This document shows positions 9,452 to 17,814 of a stretch of DNA of 64,000 nt, one piece after another (position 1 is the stretch's first letter; every line of letters starts with the position of its first letter). The position numbers and the translations under genes are program-made. The stretch lies in NCBI RefSeq assembly GCF_002754315.1, contig NZ_PEFE01000001.1:930001-994000 (forward strand), read 5' to 3'. The notes beneath the pieces are model-generated. The model was given only the letters and a program-made list of their open reading frames with translations, was not told where the DNA came from and ran no database searches. This DNA is from Flavobacterium sp. 11 (GTDB lineage Bacteria; Bacteroidota; Bacteroidia; Flavobacteriales; Flavobacteriaceae).

Positions 9452-10903
9452 TTATTTCACTATAGTTATCGATCCCTTATTCACTTTTTGATCCTGAGTA
9501 GTGATAATATAATAATAAACCGGGTTTATATTCTTGAAATCGTTTCCGTTTTCGGGCCAGTTATTTTGATAGTCATTTGTGTCGAGCACTATTTCCCCCA
9601 AGGAACTTATCAATTGTACTTTTGTATTTGTTCCGCTTACATATTCTTGCGGAATAATCCAAGTATCATTGATACCGTCACCGTTAGGGCTTACTAAATT
9701 AGGTATGTTTGTAACATTAGGAAATGGATTGGGATCAATTGACGAATTAACTACAAAAGAATATTCTTTTGATGCGACACAACCTGTAGTTTGAGTGATT
9801 ACAACTTTATAATTCCCTTTTGTTTGTATATCATACGTACTTGTTGTAGCGCCCGAAATAATTGTTCCGTTTAAATACCATTTGTATTCCGGACTCGAAG
9901 CCGCTGTTGTTACAATTACTTCCAGAGTTTCATCTGGAGCAATGGTGTTAGTATCCGGGACATTGATAGTGCTTGCAAATTGATATCCTTGTAAGTTGAT
10001 AGAGGCATTGGCCACACAACTTCCAAAGCTTACAGTTACTGAATATTGTCCGGGTTGGTTAGTAACGTAAGTTTGGCTCGTAGCTCCGGCTATAGCAACA
10101 TTATCCTTAGACCATTGATAACTATTACCCGCCACTGTACTTAAAGTTGTTGCACTGGCGCTCGAACAAAAAGGATTTCCAAGGCTGGATGTGATTGTCG
10201 TAGCAGCCGAAGAATTAGACTCACTTACTGTAACTCGGTTAGAGTATGAATTTGAGGTACAAGTACCATAATTTGTCTCTACATAGTATTTTCCAGGTTG
10301 ATTTACCGTTAAACTTTTTCCGGTAGCAATAGGAGTTAAACTTGGTTCTTTAAACCATTTGTAGGTTAACGAAGGATATTTTAAAGGAGAATCATTAGTT
10401 GCCGCTCCGGGATTATCTATGTTTAAAACATAACTTCCGCCAGTACAATAGGTAGCCGTTGGGATAAAATTATTGATTGAAAACGGAGTGTCTTGCACTT
10501 TATAATAAGCAGCAAAAGCGATAGAATTAGGACTTGTCGCTGATGGACTTGTACTTTTTACCCTTAACCTGTATTGTTCTCCCGCAGTGGTAACAGGCAC
10601 TGAAAAAGTTACTGTTGCCGGTGAGACTGTTATAGCTCCTGCAGTAGAAGTAAAAACTGTGGTTGGAGTAGCAAAACTTCCATTTGGATCTGATAATTCT
10701 ACAATGAACTGATTGGTGGCATTTAAGCCGGAAACCGGTGAAAAGGGAAACGTTACATTAAAAGTATTAAAAGATGGATTCGCGCAAATTTGACTAAAAG
10801 ATAATGTAGGTGTTCCTATAACTATTTGAGCATAAACACTATTAGTTAAAGGAAAAACCAGTAATAAAAGAAAATAAAAATATTTATTTATAATAGTAGT
10901 CAT
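9452..10903 (-). CDS. sprC: SprC-like secreted protein with gliding-motility C-terminal domain
   Basis: This 483-residue protein has a signal peptide (FPLTNSVYAQ, residues about 15-26). Ig-like repeats follow, each with a YQW/YKW motif and a PGQYSVTV or PGKYYVET strand, at about residues 150-230, 235-310 and 315-390. The last 85 residues (LVSPNGDGINDTW...VYYYIITTQ...GSITIVK) match the gliding motility-associated C-terminal domain used as a type IX secretion signal. SPNGDGINDTW is the hallmark. It lies directly upstream of the sprD-like gene with one base between them, so the two are probably co-transcribed and translationally coupled. In F. johnsoniae the sprC, sprD, sprB and sprF genes form one operon needed for normal gliding on agar. 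The symbol is by synteny; a generic T9SS B-type cargo is the alternative. Confidence 0.75.
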   Translation of the reverse strand: MTTIINKYFYFLLLLVFPLTNSVYAQIVIGTPTLSFSQICANPSFNTFNVTFPFSPVSGLNATNQFIVELSDPNGSFATPTTVFTSTAGAITVSPATVTFSVPVTTAGEQYRLRVKSTSPSATSPNSIAFAAYYKVQDTPFSINNFIPTATYCTGGSYVLNIDNPGAATNDSPLKYPSLTYKWFKEPSLTPIATGKSLTVNQPGKYYVETNYGTCTSNSYSNRVTVSESNSSAATTITSSLGNPFCSSASATTLSTVAGNSYQWSKDNVAIAGATSQTYVTNQPGQYSVTVSFGSCVANASINLQGYQFASTINVPDTNTIAPDETLEVIVTTAASSPEYKWYLNGTIISGATTSTYDIQTKGNYKVVITQTTGCVASKEYSFVVNSSIDPNPFPNVTNIPNLVSPNGDGINDTWIIPQEYVSGTNTKVQLISSLGEIVLDTNDYQNNWPENGNDFKNINPVYYYIITTQDQKVNKGSITIVK

Positions 10904-11007
10904 TCCGCATTCAATCTTTATTTATCCAATTCATAAAAATAATTTACAATTGTATATCGTTACATTTTCACACCTGAAATCAAAATCAGTTACAACAAAT
11001 GATTCTT

Positions 11008-12297
11008 TTAGTGATCATTTGATGCTGTAATTTTAGCTATTCGCAATCTAAAATCAGGTTTTTTTTCATTGAAAAGGTCTATGAATGTTTCCTTATTATC
11101 ACTTTGAGAATACACATTAGAAAAGGCACTATTCCCATACCAATTTTCTAAATCCTCATTGTCTGAGTTATGTTCCGTAAAAATATTTCCCTTACAGAAA
11201 TTGAAATACATCTGTTCGAATTTTATTTTCTTAAGATTTTCACCATTAATTTCAATCTTATTATCCAATAAAACTGCGGGATTAAAACCAGAAATTACCG
11301 TTCTTTTAAGATCGAGAGACGTATTCTGAGAGACATATACTGCCTCTTTTACTAAACCTGATTGAATATCAACATTTATGTTTTCGCTATTATTAATCAA
11401 CGTTAGATTTGTTGCAATCACTGAGGTTTGTTTTTTAGTGAAATCAACCTCTTCTTTTTTGTCATAAGAAGCCACATCTATACATCTTGAACCTAAATTG
11501 CTGGTTAAATAAGAAGATCGAATGGCAAGAGAATTATCAATTCGACATTGCGTCCCAAAGTTGAATTTAAAATCATCGCTGCTTGACTTAAAAGAAACCA
11601 GTTTATTCAAAGTAAGTTCTCCGCCATATATTTCAAAAGAATCACCTGCAGCATAACTGATCATTATGTTTTCTAAAACTGTTTTGTTTCCAACACCTGC
11701 CAGTAACAATGCATTGAAATTCCCTAAACCTTTAATTTTTTTTCCTGCAAATTCTATTCTTACAAATTTTAAAATACCTGAATTGCTGCTTACATTATTA
11801 CCTCCATACGATGTTAACGAAGTATCCAAATCAAAATTTACAGAGGAAGCATTCCCAAATTTATTCGTAGGTGCATCGCCCAGTATTACAATTCCTCCCC
11901 AATCTCCCGCTTTTCTGGAGCTTCTGTTTGAAGTAAAAACGATAGGGTCAGTCTCTAAACCTTCGGCTATTATCGTAGCACCTTTTGTGATTACAAGAGA
12001 AGCACTGGATTCATAATCGCCTATTATTACTGTTCCGGGTTCAATGGTCAGCGTTGCATTATTAGTAACAAAAACACTGCCTTGCAATATGTAGACATTT
12101 TTCTTGAACAATTTTGTGTTTACGGTAATATTTCCCGCCAATATTTGATTGGCTTGACCATAATCAACTTTATTAGGTTTAAATTCCGTCCAGTTGTTTA
12201 GCCAGTTGTTTGAACCTGTTATTCCTTTTTCTTGCTGTGCATTTACACTGAAAACTCCAAAAAAGAGAATCCATACAATTTGAGTAATTGTTTTCAT
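11008..12297 (-). CDS. Exported beta-helix-like protein of unknown function
   Basis: This 429-residue protein has a signal peptide ending FSVNAQ at residue 21. Residues about 50-130 (VYILQGSVFVTNNATLTIEPGTVI, then DWGGIVILGDAP) match a family common in Bacteroidota in which each strand pair forms a rung of a right-handed parallel beta-helix. The later part continues with short hydrophobic strands and Asn-rich turns. There is no clear type IX C-terminal domain: the end (PDFRLRIAKITASNDH) is short and lacks the usual pattern. It lies 104 bases upstream of the sprC-like gene on the same strand and may share its transcript. Function is not known; surface or periplasmic location is inferred from the signal peptide. 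Confidence 0.75.
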   Translation of the reverse strand: MKTITQIVWILFFGVFSVNAQQEKGITGSNNWLNNWTEFKPNKVDYGQANQILAGNITVNTKLFKKNVYILQGSVFVTNNATLTIEPGTVIIGDYESSASLVITKGATIIAEGLETDPIVFTSNRSSRKAGDWGGIVILGDAPTNKFGNASSVNFDLDTSLTSYGGNNVSSNSGILKFVRIEFAGKKIKGLGNFNALLLAGVGNKTVLENIMISYAAGDSFEIYGGELTLNKLVSFKSSSDDFKFNFGTQCRIDNSLAIRSSYLTSNLGSRCIDVASYDKKEEVDFTKKQTSVIATNLTLINNSENINVDIQSGLVKEAVYVSQNTSLDLKRTVISGFNPAVLLDNKIEINGENLKKIKFEQMYFNFCKGNIFTEHNSDNEDLENWYGNSAFSNVYSQSDNKETFIDLFNEKKPDFRLRIAKITASNDH

Positions 12298-12344
12298 GAG
12301 ATAAAAAGATATAAAATTTATATTAAAAATGCTTTGGTACTAAT

Positions 12345-12403
12345 AAAAAAACTCATTACGATTTTTCTGAATTATTTCAGAATGTATCGATAACGAGTTT
12401 TTT
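12345..12403 (-). terminator. Hairpin terminator between the two small exported-protein genes
   Basis: The arms AAAAAACTCATTACGAT and ATCGATAACGAGTTTTTT pair with two mismatches around a loop of about 24 bases. On the minus strand the hairpin ends in a run of T, which fits termination of the gene whose stop is at 12496. It could also work on the plus strand. Confidence 0.6.
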
Positions 12404-12495
12404 CTAAATTAATATTCGATTATCGCTACAATACTCTTATAAAATTACTTGTTAATAAAAATTAGAAAAGAAATTAAACTAAGCCTCACAAATTA

Positions 12496-12939
12496 TTACA
12501 TGTCATTGAACTCATGTAATGATTTCAATGTGTTTTCATAAAATAAAATTGCTTTTACTAAATTGTCTGTATCTGAATAAGGCACCATTCTTCTTTGAAA
12601 CGCAACAGTTACATCCAGGAAATTTGTAGTACTTTCATCTTGTCCCGCTAATATTTTTCTATTATCGGCATCATTAGGAATTCCTAGATCATTCATAGTA
12701 ACTCCTGGTTTTGTAGCCAAGGCAATGTAGGGTAATGTTTTTACCAAAACTTTTATACGTTCAATATAAAGTTCTAATAATTCCCCTTTTTTCATTCCTT
12801 CCAACTCTTCCTTAACGTGGTATTTTTTTATTATCGCATTTGTACTAATAATACTTTTAGGAGCATTTTTATCCTGTGCTGAAACCACGCCTGTCGCTAA
12901 CAAAAAAAACACACTGAAAAAAATAATTTTCCCTTTCAT
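12496..12939 (-). CDS. Small exported protein of unknown function
   Basis: This 147-residue protein has a clear signal peptide (hydrophobic core FFSVFFLLATGVV, cleavage after VSAQ at about residue 22). The mature part is mostly helical and charged, with an EELEGMKKGELLELYIERIKVL stretch and no motif that I recognise. It is the first gene of the minus-strand block that continues into the spr-like genes, but a strong hairpin (12345-12403) separates it from the next gene, so it is probably its own transcription unit. A good Bacteroidota promoter lies just upstream. Function unknown. Confidence 0.7.
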   Translation of the reverse strand: MKGKIIFFSVFFLLATGVVSAQDKNAPKSIISTNAIIKKYHVKEELEGMKKGELLELYIERIKVLVKTLPYIALATKPGVTMNDLGIPNDADNRKILAGQDESTTNFLDVTVAFQRRMVPYSDTDNLVKAILFYENTLKSLHEFNDM

Positions 12940-12968
12940 AATTTGAATTTACCAATTAGTTTATCTAA

Positions 12969-12998
12969 CAAAAATATACAATAAAACTCAAAATGCAA
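12969..12998 (-). promoter_or_regulatory. Bacteroidota-type promoter for the small exported protein
   Basis: On the minus strand there is TTG, then 19 bases, then TATTTTTG, matching the Flavobacterium -33 TTG and -7 TAnnTTTG elements. The inferred start of transcription is about 25 bases before the ATG at 12939. The rest of the gap up to 13406 is AT-rich and I see no gene in it. Confidence 0.6.
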
Positions 12999-13394
12999 CT
13001 TTGTCAATATTTTTTTTGACTACAAAAGATTACAAATTGTAAAAAAAAACGTATTATAACGAACATATGTGCACTTTATCGAGTGCTTTGATTTTTCACT
13101 ATACAAGTGATATTATTGGGTTTAACACTGTTTCATTCTAATGGACATCGCTTCTGAAAAGAAAATTTAATTCTCACCAAAAAAAAATTCGTTTATTAAT
13201 ATTAAACCTACAGTTCAGTAAACTCAAAATGTTAAATTATCATAAATAATGACGTTTTTTATCTATTTAAAGCCTATTTTTCCCTAAAAAAAGTTAAATT
13301 TTCATCTTAAAAAAGGCACGCGCTCCATATCATTTATACCGTTACTTTTCCTGAAAGTTTGCTTCTGAAAATTTTAGACTAAACCATTTTCTTC

Positions 13395-13402
13395 TATCTT
13401 TG
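13395..13402 (+). promoter_or_regulatory. -7 element just before holB
   Basis: TATCTTTG matches TAnnTTTG and ends only four bases before the holB ATG. If it is used, the mRNA would have almost no leader. No TTG sits at the normal distance upstream, so confidence is limited. Confidence 0.4.
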
Positions 13403-13406
13403 CTTT

Positions 13407-14555
13407 ATGCAATTTTCAGAAATTTTAGGACAAGAACACATTAAAAGTCATTTGACAAGAAGTGCTGATTTGGGAAGAATTCCACATGCGCAACTGTTTG
13501 TTGGCCCTGAAGGAAGTGGTACTTTACCCATGGCAATTGCTTATGCACAATACATTATTTGCAGCAATCAAAACGCCGAAAACTCCGGTTCAAACGAAGC
13601 CTGCAATATCAAATTCCAGAAAACTTCGCATCCCGATTTGCATTTTATTTACCCAACCGTAAGTACCGAAGATGTAAAAACAAAACCGAAAAGTATTGAT
13701 TTTATCACGGAATGGAGAGCCTTTTTGACTCAAAATCCGTACGGAAGTTTGTTTGACTGGTATTTAACTCTTGGCGTTAAAAACAAACAAGGAGAAATTA
13801 GGGTTGATGATGCCCAGGAAATCTTAAAATCTCTCGCATTAAAATCTTATGAAGGCGGTTACAAAGTCATGATTATTTGGATGGCTGATAAATTGAATAT
13901 TGCCGCTTCCAATAAACTATTGAAATTGCTCGAGGAACCTACGGATAGAACCGTTTTTATCCTGATTTCAGAAAACGAAGAAGATATAATCCAAACCATT
14001 CGTTCCCGATGTCAAGTCCTACATTTTAACGGATTAAACGAAACCGTAATTGCTGAAGCTTTGGTTTCAAGAGAAAACACAGAGCCTAAAGAAGCTTTGA
14101 AAATAGCACATCAAGCACAGGGAAATTATAACAAAGCATTGCAATTATTACAGCCGGACAGCGAATCGGTTTTTTTTGAAAAGTGGTTTGTTGATTGGGT
14201 TCGTGCTGCTTTTAGAGCCAAAGGAAATGCAGCTGCCATTCAGGATTTGATTCAATGGAGCGAGCAAATTGCCAGTTTAGGAAGGGAAACCCAAAAGAAG
14301 TTTTTACATTTTTGTATCGATATGTTCCGTCAGGCTTTGTTGCTCAATTACCAAACGGAAAGCTTGGTTTATATGGAGCCAAAAGTGGAAAAATTCAAAC
14401 TGGAGAATTTTGCCCCTTTCGTAAATGGCAACAACATAAATGATATTTTCAAAGAACTTTCGGATGCCATGTATCACATTGAGCGCAACGGAAATGCTAA
14501 AATTATTTTAACCGATTTATCTATAAAACTCACCCGTTTAATTCACAAAAAATAA
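13407..14555 (+). CDS. holB: DNA polymerase III delta' subunit (clamp-loader ATPase family)
   Basis: This 382-residue protein opens with FSEILGQEHIKSHLTRS and PHAQLFVGPEGSG, the AAA+ clamp-loader N-terminus with a degenerate P-loop, as is normal for the non-hydrolysing delta' subunit. Residues about 150-205 contain KVMIIWMADKLNIAASNKLLKLLEEP and FILISENEEDIIQTIRSRCQ, the sensor 1/SRC region typical of delta' and gamma/tau. Only two of the usual zinc-module cysteines are visible (ICSNQN...EACNIK). The protein helps to load the beta sliding clamp during replication. The ATG at 13407 gives the standard family start. A DoxX gene follows after four bases, so they probably share a transcript. Confidence 0.9.
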   Translation: MQFSEILGQEHIKSHLTRSADLGRIPHAQLFVGPEGSGTLPMAIAYAQYIICSNQNAENSGSNEACNIKFQKTSHPDLHFIYPTVSTEDVKTKPKSIDFITEWRAFLTQNPYGSLFDWYLTLGVKNKQGEIRVDDAQEILKSLALKSYEGGYKVMIIWMADKLNIAASNKLLKLLEEPTDRTVFILISENEEDIIQTIRSRCQVLHFNGLNETVIAEALVSRENTEPKEALKIAHQAQGNYNKALQLLQPDSESVFFEKWFVDWVRAAFRAKGNAAAIQDLIQWSEQIASLGRETQKKFLHFCIDMFRQALLLNYQTESLVYMEPKVEKFKLENFAPFVNGNNINDIFKELSDAMYHIERNGNAKIILTDLSIKLTRLIHKK

Positions 14556-14559
14556 AAAA

Positions 14560-14943
14560 ATGAACAACATTACTTCGATTTTAATTTTAATTTTTCTGGC
14601 CATTACTTTCCTGCAATCCGGTTACGATAAACTGTTTTATTGGAAAGATAATGTGGACTGGTTGAAAGGTCATTTTTCTAAAACACCATTAAAAAACCAT
14701 GTGCCATTAGCATTACTTAACATTTTAATATTAGAATTAATCTCTGGTATTTTATGCGTAGTGGGCTGCATTGAATTATTCGTAAATAATGGTAGAATAT
14801 TCGGTTTTTATGGAGCGGTTTTCTCTTGTATCACCTTGTTAATGTTGCTTTTCGGACAGCGATTGGCGAAAGATTACGATGGTGCCAGAACAATTGTTAT
14901 CTATTTTATCCCAGCTATATTGGCGGTTTATTGGTTAAACTAA
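14560..14943 (+). CDS. DoxX-family small membrane protein
   Basis: This 127-residue protein has four predicted membrane helices (about residues 5-20, 48-68, 78-98, 105-125), the topology of DoxX/DoxD-like proteins. The start FLAITFLQSGYDKLFYW resembles the first DoxX helix, which commonly has FL..G..K. The function of small DoxX proteins is poorly defined; some are linked to oxidative stress or quinone reactions. It begins four bases after the holB stop, so it is probably translated from the same mRNA. Confidence 0.7.
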   Translation: MNNITSILILIFLAITFLQSGYDKLFYWKDNVDWLKGHFSKTPLKNHVPLALLNILILELISGILCVVGCIELFVNNGRIFGFYGAVFSCITLLMLLFGQRLAKDYDGARTIVIYFIPAILAVYWLN

Positions 14944-14991
14944 AACCCAATTATTATTTAAAAACAACGATTCCTTTTTACATAAAAAAAC

Positions 14992-15501
14992 ATGACTCCA
15001 AAACATCCTTCAGAATCCCTGACAATATTAACTGATTTGGTTTTACCAAGTGAGACCAATCCTTTGAACAATCTTTTTGGTGGTGAATTATTAGCACGAA
15101 TGGATCGCGCAGCCAGCATCTCCGCAGGAAGGCATTCTAGAAGAATTGGTGTGACCGCATCAGTAAATCACGTAGCTTTCAATAAAGCTATCCCTCTTGG
15201 AAGCGTGGTTATTATAGAGGCCAAAGTTTCCCGATCGTTTAGAAGTTCAATGGAAATATATATTGACGTTTGGGTTGAAGACAGACAATCCGGAAACCGT
15301 ACCAAAGCTAATGAGGCAATTTATACTTTTGTAGCGGTTGATGATACTGGAAGACCGGTAGAAGTACCTCAATTAATTCCAGAAACAGAGCTGGAAAAAC
15401 AACGTTTTGATGCCGCATTGAGACGCAAACAACTCAGTTTAGTTTTAGCAGGAAAATTAAATCCTCATGAAGCTACTGAATTGAAGGCATTGTTTCAGTA
15501 A
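14992..15501 (+). CDS. Hotdog-fold acyl-CoA thioesterase (YciA/BFIT type)
   Basis: This 169-residue protein contains LPSETNPLNNLFGGELLARMDRAASISAGRHS, the hotdog core helix with the N...GG.LL..MD signature of YciA-type acyl-CoA hydrolases, followed by VTASVNHVAFNKAIPLGSVVIIEAKV and VAVDDTGRPVEVP. Such enzymes hydrolyse acyl-CoA thioesters in the cytoplasm. The length is typical for a single-domain hexameric form. It sits between the DoxX gene and recA, 48 bases after the former, and may be the last gene of the holB unit. The exact acyl chain preference cannot be read from sequence. Confidence 0.85.
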   Translation: MTPKHPSESLTILTDLVLPSETNPLNNLFGGELLARMDRAASISAGRHSRRIGVTASVNHVAFNKAIPLGSVVIIEAKVSRSFRSSMEIYIDVWVEDRQSGNRTKANEAIYTFVAVDDTGRPVEVPQLIPETELEKQRFDAALRRKQLSLVLAGKLNPHEATELKALFQ

Positions 15502-15700
15502 CACGTATAAGCAACTTATTTTTTATTGAAATTTAGATTTAAAATATTCTTGAAAGAGAAAATTTACATTAAAAAAAGAAGTATTTTTACGAAAATAAAT
15601 CTTTGCATATAAATGAAATTTTCAGGATAATTAGTCATTCTGTCAGTTTCTTAGAGTTATAAAATAATACAAATAGATGAAAGAAAAGGTAAAAGAGAAG

Positions 15701-16708
15701 ATGAGTACAGAGAAAGAATCCAAATTAAAAGCGCTACAACTTACGCTTGACAAACTAGACAAAACGTACGGAAAAGGAACAGTGATGAAAATGGGGGATA
15801 AAGCCATTGAAGAAGTGGAAACTATCTCATCAGGATCTTTAGGAATTGATTTAGCGTTAGGCGTTGGCGGGTATCCAAGAGGTAGAATCATTGAAATATA
15901 CGGTCCGGAATCTTCTGGAAAAACAACCTTAACACTTCATGCTATTGCCGAAGCTCAAAAAGCGGGTGGAATTGCTGCTTTTATTGATGCTGAACACGCT
16001 TTCGACAGAAATTACGCAGAGAAATTAGGTGTAGATATCGAAAACTTGATCATCTCGCAACCAGACAACGGAGAACAAGCTTTAGAAATTGCTGAAAACT
16101 TAATTCGTTCAGGAGCGATTGACATAGTAGTAATTGACTCGGTTGCCGCTTTGACTCCAAAAAGTGAAATTGAAGGAGAAATGGGAGATTCTAAAATGGG
16201 TCTTCACGCTCGTTTAATGTCTCAAGCATTGCGTAAATTAACAGGAACCATCAGCAAAACAAATTGTACTGTTTTCTTTATTAACCAATTAAGAGAGAAA
16301 ATTGGTGTAATGTTTGGAAATCCAGAAACAACAACTGGAGGAAATGCCTTGAAATTTTACGCTTCGGTTCGTTTAGACATTCGTCGTTCTACACAAATTA
16401 AAGATGGTGATAACGTCCTTGGAAACAGAACCAAAGTAAAAGTGGTGAAAAACAAAGTTGCTCCGCCTTTTAAAATTGCTGAATTTGACATCATGTATGG
16501 TGAAGGAATTTCAAAAACAGGAGAAATTTTAGATTTAGCTGTAGAATTTGAAATCATCAAAAAAGCGGGATCTTGGTTCAGTTATGGTGAAACCAAATTA
16601 GGACAAGGTCGTGATGCTGTTAAGTCTTTAATAAAAGACAATCCGGAATTAGCGGATGAACTTGAAGAAAAAATTAAAGCCAGAATAAAAGAACTAGCTG
16701 AAGCATAA
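15701..16708 (+). CDS. recA: Recombinase RecA
   Basis: This 335-residue protein has the Walker A motif GPESSGKTT (about residues 66-74), the Walker B region [14 protein letters not shown], the L1/L2 loop region around [30 protein letters not shown], and [17 protein letters not shown]. RecA polymerises on single-stranded DNA, performs strand exchange and activates LexA-type self-cleavage where present. An ATG eight codons earlier (15677) is in frame, but the usual Flavobacterium protein starts [17 protein letters not shown], so 15701 is preferred. A strong terminator follows at once, so the gene seems to be the end of its unit. Confidence 0.95.
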   Translation: MSTEKESKLKALQLTLDKLDKTYGKGTVMKMGDKAIEEVETISSGSLGIDLALGVGGYPRGRIIEIYGPESSGKTTLTLHAIAEAQKAGGIAAFIDAEHAFDRNYAEKLGVDIENLIISQPDNGEQALEIAENLIRSGAIDIVVIDSVAALTPKSEIEGEMGDSKMGLHARLMSQALRKLTGTISKTNCTVFFINQLREKIGVMFGNPETTTGGNALKFYASVRLDIRRSTQIKDGDNVLGNRTKVKVVKNKVAPPFKIAEFDIMYGEGISKTGEILDLAVEFEIIKKAGSWFSYGETKLGQGRDAVKSLIKDNPELADELEEKIKARIKELAEA

Positions 16709-16714
16709 AAAACT

Positions 16715-16741
16715 AAAAACCCGAGAATATCGGGTTTTTTT
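16715..16741 (+). terminator. Rho-independent terminator of recA
   Basis: AAACCCGA, a five-base loop, and TCGGGTTT followed by a T run start about nine bases after the recA stop codon. Confidence 0.85.
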
Positions 16742-16842
16742 AATTTACAACGCAACCTTTTTAAAAAATTTCATCTATTAAGAAAACCGTCAATAAAAAC
16801 TTTTAAACTGACGGAATAGTATTAACTTTTAAATTAGTAAAG

Positions 16843-17253
16843 ATGAAAAAAATTGTTTTACTCACCCTGTTTTTATTGACCCTGACGGGCTGTAGTATTG
16901 ACGATGATCAACCCAATTACAGCTATGAAGTACTTCCGGTAGACAGTTACACAGTGCCTCAATCTTTCACCTTAGGGCAAACCTATGAGATAAAATTGAA
17001 GTACAAAAAACCTTCTGATTGCCATTCTTTTCAAGGAATCTATTACGATAAAAATTTGAACGTAAGAACAATTGGTATACAAACCTCCGTTCTTGAAACT
17101 ACAAATTGCACACCTTTAACTTCGGAGCCAATTGAGGTTTCTTTCAATTTTTATGTAACCAATACCGGTTCCTATATTTTTAAGTTTTACAAAGGTGAGG
17201 ACGCCAATGGTCAAAATATATTTGAAGAGGTTGAAATTCAAGTGACTAATTAA
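16843..17253 (+). CDS. Putative lipoprotein upstream of an ECF sigma factor
   Basis: This 136-residue protein has a lipoprotein signal (MKKIVLLTLFLLTLTGC, lipobox LTGC with Cys17), followed by SIDDDQPNY, an acidic linker typical of surface or periplasmic Bacteroidota lipoproteins. The rest is beta-rich (YTVPQSFTLGQTYEIKLKYKKP, then FNFYVTNTGSYIFKFY) and has three further cysteines. No family is recognised with certainty. It ends three bases before the ECF sigma gene, so it is probably co-transcribed with the sigma and anti-sigma-like genes, and may act with them in sensing the envelope state. Confidence 0.7.
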   Translation: MKKIVLLTLFLLTLTGCSIDDDQPNYSYEVLPVDSYTVPQSFTLGQTYEIKLKYKKPSDCHSFQGIYYDKNLNVRTIGIQTSVLETTNCTPLTSEPIEVSFNFYVTNTGSYIFKFYKGEDANGQNIFEEVEIQVTN

Positions 17254-17256
17254 TTA

Positions 17257-17814
17257 ATGTCCTTAAAAACTGTGGTATTAGATCAAATAATTAATCAATG
17301 TAAAAAAAACTGCCCCAAGGCACAAGAGCAATTGTACCAATTGTTTTCTAAAAAATTCTTTGGGGTGTGTTTAAAATACTCCACTGATTATGCAGATGCC
17401 GAAGACAATCTACAGGATGGGTTTTTGATCATTTTTGATAAAATTGAGCAGTATAATTTTAAAGGTTCTTTTGAAGGATGGGCAAAGAGAATATTAATTA
17501 ACAATGCCCTTCAAAAATTCAGAGGCGTAAGATATATGGAAGTTATAAACGACAATATTCCTGAGGAAGAGGTCGAAATTGAAGACGAAAATATTTCTAT
17601 CGAGTATCTAATGCAAATCATTCAAGAGTTACCAGACCAGTATAGATTAGTTTTTAGTCTCTATGTACTTGATGGATATTCTCATAAAGAAGTTTCTGAG
17701 ATGCTTAAAATCAGTACCGGAACCACAAAATCAAATCTGGCGCGAGCAAGAGGGATTTTGAAAGAAAAAATTGATCATCATACAAAAACTAAAATAAATT
17801 CATTGGCAAAATGA
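17257..17814 (+). CDS. ECF-type RNA polymerase sigma-70 factor
   Basis: This 185-residue protein has region 2 at about residues 25-95 (FFGVCLKYSTDYADAEDNLQDGFLIIFDKIEQY.F.GSFEGWAKRILINNALQKFR) and region 4 at about 120-175 (LPDQYRLVFSLYVLDGYSHKEVSEMLKISTGTTKSNLARARGILKEKI). It lacks regions 1 and 3, as ECF factors do. It should direct RNA polymerase to a small regulon. The stop overlaps the next gene by four bases (ATGA), a typical sigma/anti-sigma coupling. The target genes cannot be read from this window. Confidence 0.92.
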   Translation: MSLKTVVLDQIINQCKKNCPKAQEQLYQLFSKKFFGVCLKYSTDYADAEDNLQDGFLIIFDKIEQYNFKGSFEGWAKRILINNALQKFRGVRYMEVINDNIPEEEVEIEDENISIEYLMQIIQELPDQYRLVFSLYVLDGYSHKEVSEMLKISTGTTKSNLARARGILKEKIDHHTKTKINSLAK

